DNA of 64,000 nt from Streptomyces sp. NBC_00539 (GTDB taxonomy: Bacteria; Actinomycetota; Actinomycetes; Streptomycetales; Streptomycetaceae), in contig NZ_CP107811.1 in the NCBI RefSeq assembly GCF_036346105.1, forward strand, positions 6,591,501 through 6,655,500, read 5' to 3'. Positions 57,857-64,000 of this stretch are shown here, in pieces; the first letter of the stretch is position 1, and the number at the start of each line of letters is the position of its first letter. Below the pieces are notes generated by a model. It worked only from the letters and a program-made list of their open reading frames with translations. It had not been told where the DNA came from and did no database searches. The position numbers and the translations under genes are program-made.

Positions 57857-59899
57857 GTGAAGTCCACGCACCGTCGTCACGCCACCACCACGGCCACCCT
57901 GCTCACCGCAGCCGCCCTGCTCACCGTTGGCGTGCAGGCGGGCAGCGCCAGCGCGCAGCCCGAAGGAACCGCGAACGCCGCCGGCCCCAAGGGCCAGCCG
58001 GTACGTAACCCGGGCGCGCTGCCCGCACAGCTGTCCCCGTCCCAGCGCGCCGAGCTCATAGCCAAGGCCCAGAGCACCGTGGCCGCCACGGCCAAGGAAC
58101 TCGGCCTCGGCGCCCAGGAGAAGCTGCTCGTCCACGATGTGGTCAAGGACCAGGACGGTACCACCCACACCCGGTACGAGCGCACGTACGAGGGACTCCC
58201 GGTCCTCGGCGGCGACCTGGTCGTCAGCCGTACGGCGGCCAACACGACCAAGAGCGTGACCAAGGCGTCCGGCGCCCAGCTGCAGGGCCTCTCCACCTCC
58301 GCCCCGGCCGACGCTCCGACGGCCGCCTCCAAGCAGGCCCTCGACGCCGCGAAGGCCGTGGGCTCCAAGGCCGCGCAGGCCGACGTCGCGCCCCGCAAGG
58401 TCGTGTGGATGGCCAACGGCGTGCCGACCCTCGCCTACGAGACCGTCATCGGCGGGCTCCAGGACGATGGCACCCCCAACCAGCTCCACGTCATCACCGA
58501 CGCCAACACGGGTGCGAAGCTCCACCAGTGGCAGGGCATCGAGACCGGTGTCGGCAACACCCACTACAGCGGCCAGGTCACCCTCGGCACCTCGCAGTCC
58601 GGTTCGAGCTTCACGCTCAACGACGCGGGCCGCGGCGGTCACAAGACGTACAACCTGAACCACGGTACGTCCGGTACGGGTTCGCTCTTCACCCAGTCCA
58701 CCGACACCTGGGGCAACGGCGCCAACTCCAACGCCGCCACGGCGGGCGCCGACGCCGCCTACGGCGCCGGGGTCACCTGGGACTTCTACAAGAACGTCCT
58801 CGGCCGCTCCGGCATCCGCGGTGACGGCGTCGCCGCCTACTCCCGCGTCCACTACGGCAACGCGTACGTCAACGCCTTCTGGGACGACAGCTGCTTCTGC
58901 ATGACGTACGGGGACGGGACGGCCAACAACGACCCGCTCACCTCGCTGGACGTCGCCGGTCACGAGATGACGCACGGCGTCACCGCCGCCACCGCCGGCC
59001 TCAACTACAGCGGTGAGTCGGGCGGCCTGAACGAGGCGACCTCCGACATCATGGGCACCTCGGTCGAGTTCTACGCCAACAACCCCAGCGCGCCCGGCAA
59101 CTACCTCATCGGCGAGCAGATCAACATCAACGGCGACGGCACGCCGCTGCGCTACATGGACAAGCCGAGCAAGGACGGCGGGTCCGCGGACAGCTGGTAC
59201 TCCGGCGTCGGCAACCTCGACGTCCACTACTCCTCGGGCCCGGCGAACCACTGGTTCTACCTGGCCTCCGAGGGCTCCGGCGCCAAGACGGTCAACGGCG
59301 TCAGCTACAACTCGCCGACCTCCGACGGCCTGCCCGTCACCGGCATCGGCCGGGACAAGGCCCAGCTCATCTGGTACAAGGCGCTCACCAGCAAGTTCAA
59401 CTCCAGCACCGACTACAAGGGCGCCCGCGACGGCACGATCGCCGCGGCCACCGAGCTGTACGGAGCGGGCAGCGCCGAGGTCACCAACGTCACCAACGCC
59501 TGGGCCGCCGTCAACGTGGGCACCCGCTCGAACGGCGGTACCCCCACCCCGGGGAACGTCTTCGAGAGCACCACCCGCGTGGCCATCCCGGACTCCCCGG
59601 GCCCCGCCGTCACCTCGTCGGTGAACGTCACCGGGATCAGCGGCAACGCGCCGAGCACCCTCAAGGTCGGCGTGAAGATCACCCACACCTACATCGGTGA
59701 CCTGCAGATCGACCTCGTGGCCCCCAACGGGACCTCGTACCGCCTGCAGAACTCCTCCTCGGACTCCACGGCGAACCTCGACAAGACGTTCACCGTCAAC
59801 GCCTCGGCCGTGGCCGCCAACGGCACCTGGAAGCTGAAGGTCCAGGACAAGGGCGCCGCGGACGTCGGCACCATCACGGACTTCAAGCTCACCTTCTGA
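57857..59899 (+). CDS. Secreted M4 (thermolysin-like) metalloprotease with C-terminal P domain
   Basis: A 680-residue prepro-protease. Signal peptide RHATTTATLLTAAALLTVGV; then an FTP/PepSY-type propeptide (residues about 45-215) with HTRYERTYEGLPVLGGDLVV. The catalytic domain begins near residue 230 and contains the zinc motif HEMTH at residues 369-373, third ligand Glu near 393 in GLNEATSD, and the downstream region NHWFYLASEGSGAKTVNGVS with a catalytic His. The C-terminal part (about 545-680) is a proprotein-convertase P domain (KVGVKITHTYIGDLQIDLVA). It digests proteins outside the cell. GTG 57857 follows AGAAGGAGTCCGC, and a terminator follows the stop. Confidence 0.93.
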   Translation: MKSTHRRHATTTATLLTAAALLTVGVQAGSASAQPEGTANAAGPKGQPVRNPGALPAQLSPSQRAELIAKAQSTVAATAKELGLGAQEKLLVHDVVKDQDGTTHTRYERTYEGLPVLGGDLVVSRTAANTTKSVTKASGAQLQGLSTSAPADAPTAASKQALDAAKAVGSKAAQADVAPRKVVWMANGVPTLAYETVIGGLQDDGTPNQLHVITDANTGAKLHQWQGIETGVGNTHYSGQVTLGTSQSGSSFTLNDAGRGGHKTYNLNHGTSGTGSLFTQSTDTWGNGANSNAATAGADAAYGAGVTWDFYKNVLGRSGIRGDGVAAYSRVHYGNAYVNAFWDDSCFCMTYGDGTANNDPLTSLDVAGHEMTHGVTAATAGLNYSGESGGLNEATSDIMGTSVEFYANNPSAPGNYLIGEQININGDGTPLRYMDKPSKDGGSADSWYSGVGNLDVHYSSGPANHWFYLASEGSGAKTVNGVSYNSPTSDGLPVTGIGRDKAQLIWYKALTSKFNSSTDYKGARDGTIAAATELYGAGSAEVTNVTNAWAAVNVGTRSNGGTPTPGNVFESTTRVAIPDSPGPAVTSSVNVTGISGNAPSTLKVGVKITHTYIGDLQIDLVAPNGTSYRLQNSSSDSTANLDKTFTVNASAVAANGTWKLKVQDKGAADVGTITDFKLTF

Positions 59900-59922
59900 G
59901 CAGCCGACCGAGCATGACCTGA

Positions 59923-59956
59923 CAGGTGCCCGGGGCCCCACGGCTCCGGGCACCTG
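59923..59956 (+). terminator. Perfect 11-bp hairpin after the M4 protease gene
   Basis: Arms caggtgcccgg (59923-59933) and ccgggcacctg (59946-59956), 24 bases after the stop at 59899, with a 12-base loop. Confidence 0.8.
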
Positions 59957-60145
59957 CGTTCGTGGTGGCAGCGTGGGCCGCGTCGGGGTCGACGCCGCCG
60001 GGTCCGGTTCCGCACTGCCGTGCGCCGGGGCCACGGTTGCCGCTTTGCCTGTCGCCCGTGTGAGACACTCTGCGGCACCTGTATGTCATGGACCGGACAT
60101 TCGTGCTCCCTCACGGGGTGCACAAGGAGAAGGGGCTACGACACC

Positions 60146-60784
60146 ATGAACAGAACCGCCTCCAGGGGTCTGGGCCGGGCGAGCCTCGCGCTCGGTGCGG
60201 CCCTGGCGTCGACCGTGCTCTGCGCCACCGTGAGTGCGGCGGTGCCCGCGGGGGAGGGCGGAGTCACGGGCAAGGGTTCCGTCGCGCGTCCGGTCGGTGA
60301 AACCGCCTGCCCCGTCGTGTACTTCGACCTGGGCGAAACCCTCGTACATACCGCCGACGACGGCAGCATCACCTATCTGCCAGGAGCGGCCTCCTATCTG
60401 CGCGCCCTGCGCGAGCGCCACATCGCCATCGGCCTGATCACCAACGTCCCGCCCTCCTGGGGCGCAACCGACGCCGAGCGCGCCGCCAGGCTGAAGAAGG
60501 AAGTCGACGCCGCGTGGAAGGGCTCTGCGCCCTTCGCCTGGGAGGACTTCGGCGACCGGATATTCACCCCCCGCACGGAGGCGGAGCGCAAACCGGCTCC
60601 TGCTCTCTGGCAGCGCGCGAGGGCCGCGTCAGGGCGCTGCCGCCTCGTCTTCCAGGCGGAGACGGTAGAAGAGGTCCAGGTCGCCGCCTCGCTGGGCTAC
60701 GTGCCGTACCAAGTCGCACAGCCCCACCGGCCCGAGTTCCTCCCGGTCGGCCTGATCCGGCTCCTCGGCCACCGCTCCTCCTGA
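60146..60784 (+). CDS. Secreted HAD-superfamily-like protein
   Basis: A 212-residue protein. The first 33 residues look like a signal peptide (GLGRASLALGAALASTVLCA, cleavage near VSA-AVP). The mature part has HAD-like motif I VYFDLGETLVHTADDG and motif II IGLITNVPPSWG, a Lys-Pro element ERKPAPALW, and a late region LVFQAETVEEVQVAASLGY where motif IV should be, without a DD pair. Export of a HAD protein is unusual, and the weak motif IV suggests reduced or altered activity. ATG 60146 follows AAGGAGAAGGGGCTACGACACC. A truncated acetyltransferase gene abuts its 3' end. Confidence 0.75.
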   Translation: MNRTASRGLGRASLALGAALASTVLCATVSAAVPAGEGGVTGKGSVARPVGETACPVVYFDLGETLVHTADDGSITYLPGAASYLRALRERHIAIGLITNVPPSWGATDAERAARLKKEVDAAWKGSAPFAWEDFGDRIFTPRTEAERKPAPALWQRARAASGRCRLVFQAETVEEVQVAASLGYVPYQVAQPHRPEFLPVGLIRLLGHRSS

Positions 60785-60788
60785 CCGG

Positions 60789-61209
60789 AGCCGAAGCATC
60801 ACTGGTACTGGACCTTGCCGTGGTGGAGCAGTCGACGGGCAACGTCATCGGCGAGGCGGTCCTGAACGAGTGGGATCCGCGCAACGAAAGCTGCAGCTTC
60901 CGCATCGGCCTGGTGCCCGGCACCCACGGACACGGTCTGGGCACCGAGGCGATCCGGTCGATCGTCGGGTACGGCTTCGAGCGACTGGGGCTGCACCGCA
61001 TCTCGCCGGAGGTCTACGCCTTCGATCCGCGGGCTCGTCGCGTCTACGAGAAGGTGGGGTTCGCCGCCGAGGGCGTGTTGCGCGATGCACTGTTCTGGGA
61101 GGGCGAGCGGGTGGACGCGGTGGTGATGTCGATCCTGGCGCCGGAGTGGTCCCAGCACCGTGGGTGGCCGGAATCAGCCGGCCCTACCTGTGACTCACGC
61201 GGGCGCTGA
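60789..61209 (+). pseudogene. 5'-truncated GNAT acetyltransferase gene
   Basis: The sequence LVLDLAVVEQSTGNVIGEAV, NEWDPRNESCSFRIGLVPGT and GHGLGTEAIRSIVGYGFERL is the C-terminal two thirds of a GNAT acetyltransferase, including the acetyl-CoA loop (GTHGHGLGTEA). It ends EGERVDAVVMSILAPEW and a short tail. The N-terminal 60-70 residues are absent: the recognisable part begins within a few codons of the HAD-like gene stop at 60784. No good start codon is present, so it is treated as a remnant; a short product from an internal GTG is conceivable. Confidence 0.75.
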
Positions 61210-61564
61210 ACGTATTTGATAGGTCGCAAAGGGTGACATTCTGCCTGCCTGCTGGTGACACGGCCCATAGGAGCCGCGTCACATACGAGCCGGGATAGTA
61301 GGTCTGGGGGCCTTGTTCCGCCGACGAGGGCCCGACGTGCACGGCCCTGACAGGACGGCGCCGCGGGCCGTGAAGCGCTCGGTATGAAAGTGCCTAGTAG
61401 GAGAGGTCGTTGCCAGGTCCGCCCAAGCCTGGCTAACTGGTTGATGTCGCCGGGCGGCACGGGTGCTCCACCCGCCGCCGACGAATCCCTCTCCCCCGCG
61501 TGAGTGGTTCACGCATGTCTTCGGCATGCCGCGACCGTCCTCGTCCCCTTCGGAAGGTTCGTCC
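61210..61564 (+). promoter_or_regulatory. Long leader region of the transglycosylase-like gene, possible riboswitch
   Basis: About 350 bases with no coding frame before a secreted cell-wall enzyme gene. A compact stretch at 61411-61450 (gtccgcccaagcctggctaa then ctggttgatgtcg) resembles the 3' end of the c-di-AMP (ydaO-type) riboswitch, which often precedes such genes in Streptomyces. The 5' half of that motif was not recognised, so this is only a candidate. Several inverted repeats occur at 61452-61485. Confidence 0.3.
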
Positions 61565-61969
61565 GTGTCCAACGCAGTCATCCGTCGCATCGCCGTTTCC
61601 AAGAAGACCCTCGCCGGTGGCATCGTCGCGCTGGGAGTGGCCGGCTCGATGCTCGCCACGGTTCCCGCTCAGGCGGCCCCGACGAGCGCCAAGGCGATCG
61701 CGCACCAGATGATCAAGGACCCGGCGCAGTTCGCGGCCTTCGACAAGATCATTTCTCACGAGAGCGGCTGGGACCACACCGCCACGAACGCCTCTTCCGG
61801 CGCGTACGGCCTGGTCCAGGCCCTGCCCGCCTCGAAGATGGCCTCCGCCGGCTCCGACTGGAAGACGAACCCGGCCACCCAGATCAAGTGGGGCCTGGAC
61901 TACATGAACTCCCGCTACGGCAGCCCGGTAGGCGCTTGGAACTTCTGGCAGGCCAACCACTGGTACTAA
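61565..61969 (+). CDS. Secreted transglycosylase SLT-like protein
   Basis: A 134-residue protein: signal peptide AVSKKTLAGGIVALGVAGSM to about AQAAPT, then a single domain with the lytic-transglycosylase pattern FDKIISHESGWDHTATNASS (catalytic Glu in SHES), GAYGLVQALPASKMASAG and the end YGSPVGAWNFWQANHWY. Such proteins cut peptidoglycan glycan strands during growth or germination. The GTG 61565 has GGAAGG seven bases upstream; an earlier frame to 61463 lacks support. The leader upstream is unusually long. A terminator follows. Confidence 0.9.
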   Translation: MSNAVIRRIAVSKKTLAGGIVALGVAGSMLATVPAQAAPTSAKAIAHQMIKDPAQFAAFDKIISHESGWDHTATNASSGAYGLVQALPASKMASAGSDWKTNPATQIKWGLDYMNSRYGSPVGAWNFWQANHWY

Positions 61970-61989
61970 GCGACCGGCGGGTAGCGAAC

Positions 61990-62035
61990 ACACGAAGACG
62001 CTCGGCAGGGACCTCCCGGCCGGGCGTCTTCGTGT
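61990..62035 (+). terminator. 12-bp hairpin after the transglycosylase-like gene
   Basis: Arms acacgaagacgc (61990-62001) and gcgtcttcgtgt (62024-62035) pair perfectly around a 22-base loop, 20 bases after the stop. Confidence 0.82.
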
Positions 62036-62117
62036 ATGCGGCCGCCGAGCCCATGACGGCGCGGTGCAGCGTCCGGCCTGCGCGCGACGGTTGACCGGCT
62101 GTCGTTAGGGTGCGGGT

Positions 62118-63068
62118 ATGACGATCTCCCTGGACTCGCACAGGCTGCTCTACGGATGCATGGGGTTGGGTGGTGAGTGGGACGACACGCCTTACGGCGC
62201 GGCGGACCTGTCGCGGGCCGAGGAGGCGGTGGAGGCCGCACTCGACAGCGGCATCACCCTTTTCGATCATGCCGACATCTACCGTCACGGAAAGGCCGAG
62301 GCCGTCTTCGGTGAGGTCCTCTCCCGCGCGACGGGCCTGAGGGAGAAGATCGTCATCCAGACCAAGTGCGGCATCCGCCTGGGAGACGGTGTCAGGCCGG
62401 GAATGTACGACCTCCGGGGAGAAACCATCGTCCGCAGGGTCGAGGGGAGCCTGGAGCGTCTGCGCACCGACGTGATCGACGTGCTGTTGCTGCACCGGCC
62501 CGACCCATTGGCCGATCCGGAGGACGTCGCCGCGGCGCTGACGTCTTTGCACCGTCAGGGGTTGGTACGCGGCTTCGGCGTGTCCAACATGGGAGCGGCG
62601 CAGGTCCAGGAGCTGCAGGGCTTCCTCGACGTCCCGTTGGTCGCCAACCAACTGGAGATGAGCCTGGCGCGCCGCGACTGGCTGGAAGCGGCGGTGCTGG
62701 TCAACACGACCGCCGCCACCGGCAATGGGTTCCCTCCCGGGACCCTGGAGTACTGCCGCAAGAACGGTGTGCAACTGCAGGCCTGGGGCGCGCTGGCACA
62801 GGGGCGTTACACAGGGCGGTCACAGACGCGGGAGGACGAACGGACTGCGCGACTGGTCGCAGCGCTCGCCGAGGCCAAGAACACCACTCCGGAGACCATC
62901 GTCTTGTGGTGGCTGCAGCGACACCCGGCCCGTATCGCCCCGGTCGTCGGCAGCGCGCACCCCGGCCGTATTCGTGCCTGCGCCGATGCCGCCGGGCGGA
63001 CGCCGGAACTCACCCACGAGGAGTGGTACGACTTGTGGCTGACGGCGCGCGGCACCCCACTGCCCTGA
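62118..63068 (+). CDS. Aldo/keto reductase
   Basis: A 316-residue aldo/keto reductase. The catalytic Asp and Tyr are in TLFDHADIYRHGKAEAVFGE, the Lys in IVIQTKCGIRLGDG, and the His region in IDVLLLHRPDPLADPEDVAA; the cofactor segment GFGVSNMGAAQVQEL follows. The C-terminus has LQAWGALAQGRYTG and TIVLWWLQRHPARIAPVVGS. These NADPH enzymes reduce aldehydes or ketones; the substrate is unknown. ATG 62118 lies after GGGTGCGGGT. It is convergent with the membrane protein gene at 63144. Confidence 0.91.
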   Translation: MTISLDSHRLLYGCMGLGGEWDDTPYGAADLSRAEEAVEAALDSGITLFDHADIYRHGKAEAVFGEVLSRATGLREKIVIQTKCGIRLGDGVRPGMYDLRGETIVRRVEGSLERLRTDVIDVLLLHRPDPLADPEDVAAALTSLHRQGLVRGFGVSNMGAAQVQELQGFLDVPLVANQLEMSLARRDWLEAAVLVNTTAATGNGFPPGTLEYCRKNGVQLQAWGALAQGRYTGRSQTREDERTARLVAALAEAKNTTPETIVLWWLQRHPARIAPVVGSAHPGRIRACADAAGRTPELTHEEWYDLWLTARGTPLP

Positions 63069-63143
63069 TGGGTGGCAGGGTGGCGGCTGCGTGCCGCGTT
63101 CGAGGCGTGCACGCACCGCGGACCACCCTCCTCACCGTAGGCC

Positions 63144-63839
63144 TCAGTTGTCGGCGCAGATCACGTCGTAGGGCCGACCGATGGCGATGGTCAGCCGCAT
63201 GGGTTCGCTGGTGCCGGCCGGGCACTCGTTCTCGTCCTTGACGAGGCCGAGCACCTTGTACGTGTCCGAACCGCCTGTGGCGCAAGGGGTTTCCTGGGCC
63301 TGCGAGGTCACGCAGTCACCCTTGACCAGCTGACCGCCGCCCGCGCCCGCGTCCCCGGGGTGGTCGTCGGCCAGATTGCGGCCGCACACCGTGTTCGTGG
63401 GGATGCCGCCGCCCTTCTTGCCGCCGTAGGAGATGCTCACCTGGATCATCAGGTCGGTGCCGGCAGGGCACTGGATGGTGCCCGGGATGATGCTGGCGTC
63501 CTTGATGTCGATCGCCTTGAAGGTCGCGCCGGACGCGCCACAGCGTTGCGGCCGGTACCCGTCGGGCTTGTCGTCCGGGTCGGGTCCGCCGCAGTCACCG
63601 ACCTTCCACGAACTGGACGTGTCCGACGACGATTCGGGGGAGCCCGGGTCCGTGGAACGCTTGGGAGAGGGGGACGCGGTAGCGGAGGCCGACGCCGAGG
63701 GCTTCTTGTCGTCGCCGAGCCACTTGGAGAGGCCGAAGATCCCGCCGAGGATCAGGGCCAGGACCAGGAAGCCGGCGAGGCCTCCGCCCGAGCGGCGTCT
63801 GGGCGGCGGCGGTGGCGACACCTCGTACGGGTTGGCCAT
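63144..63839 (-). CDS. Single-pass membrane protein with Cys-rich extracytoplasmic domain
   Basis: A 231-residue protein. A short cytoplasmic start (ANPYEVSPPPPPRRRSGG) precedes a membrane helix (GLAGFLVLALILGGIFGLSK, about 21-40), then a Ser/Pro-rich linker (about 45-80) and an extracytoplasmic domain with about eight Cys (VGDCGGP, RCGASG, IQCPAGTD, TVCGRN, GDCVTS, TPCATG, NECPAGT, VICADN). The regular Cys spacing suggests disulphide pairs and two repeated halves. Such proteins are common and uncharacterised in Streptomyces. ATG 63839 follows CAGGAGGAGCGC; an upstream extension to 63902 is not needed. Confidence 0.8.
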   Translation of the reverse strand: MANPYEVSPPPPPRRRSGGGLAGFLVLALILGGIFGLSKWLGDDKKPSASASATASPSPKRSTDPGSPESSSDTSSSWKVGDCGGPDPDDKPDGYRPQRCGASGATFKAIDIKDASIIPGTIQCPAGTDLMIQVSISYGGKKGGGIPTNTVCGRNLADDHPGDAGAGGGQLVKGDCVTSQAQETPCATGGSDTYKVLGLVKDENECPAGTSEPMRLTIAIGRPYDVICADN

Positions 63840-64000
63840 GCGCTCCTCCTGTGAGGGTGGTGGGGCCGGGGGGACGCGCGGACAGTCACGCGTCATGAAC
63901 ACCTCATGATTTCACGGTCGGGGCCCTCTCCCGACCGGTGCCGGGGCACCCCCCCCGGCGGCCGCCACGCGCGCCCGAGCCCCGGCCACACCCGACTGGC

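Noticed and set aside
57677-60034. Leftward 785-codon open frame
   Set aside because: It is antisense to the M4 protease gene, which has complete zinc-binding motifs.
1-64000. tRNA, rRNA or CRISPR arrays
   Set aside because: No cloverleaf-like or rRNA-like sequence and no regularly spaced direct repeats were found. The only short tandem array (26851-26916) has no spacers.

Overview
The window is about 72% GC, has strong third-position GC, frequent GTG starts and many ATGA/GTGA stop-start overlaps. Gene content (ten-gene gas vesicle clusters of the Streptomyces type, an SsgA-like sporulation protein, isorenieratene-type carotenoid genes, SigE-family sigma factor, secreted hydrolases) points to Streptomyces or a close relative such as Kitasatospora. 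The number of insertion sequences, broken genes and secreted accessory proteins suggests an accessory, arm-like chromosomal region or a large linear plasmid. That placement is inference.

Layout. 1-2.9 kb: a leftward betaine-type operon (aldehyde dehydrogenase, then a GMC oxidoreductase cut by the window edge). 3.3-8.9 kb: gas vesicle cluster 1 in the order O-A-F-G-Y-Z-J-L-S-K plus a small extra protein. 9.0-10.1 kb: a HAD hydrolase and a CsbD-like stress protein. 10.1-16.6 kb: gas vesicle cluster 2, in which Y and Z lie on the opposite strand, divergent from O-A-F-G-J-L-S-K, followed by a second 57-residue CsbD-like protein. 16.7-22.7 kb: regulators and small envelope proteins (TetR, PRC-barrel, a 55-residue membrane protein, ArsR, SigE-family sigma factor with a membrane partner). 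22.8-27.5 kb: a pectate lyase-pectinesterase fusion, a large secreted protein and a glyoxalase-like protein. 27.8-36.1 kb: two carotenoid operons facing each other, crtY-T-U rightward and crtE-I-B-V leftward. 36.6-44.2 kb: a decayed IS5 copy, then three intact-looking elements of different families (IS481, IS5, IS630) joined end to end at CTAG sites, a secreted propeller-like protein and an orphan IS630 end. 44.4-63.8 kb: metabolic, regulatory and secreted genes (flavin monooxygenases, cupin, CBS, SsgA-like, M20 amidohydrolase, ABC transporter, M4 protease, lytic transglycosylase-like protein, aldo/keto reductase) mixed with four gene remnants.

How the parts fit. The left third has a stress and buoyancy theme: betaine synthesis, two gas vesicle sets and CsbD-like proteins. 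The carotenoid block has the enzymes expected to go from farnesyl diphosphate through GGPP, phytoene and lycopene to beta-carotene and isorenieratene, with a Rieske protein of unknown step translationally coupled to crtB. The right half is a patchwork with repeated signs of deletion and insertion. No tRNA, rRNA or CRISPR array was seen.
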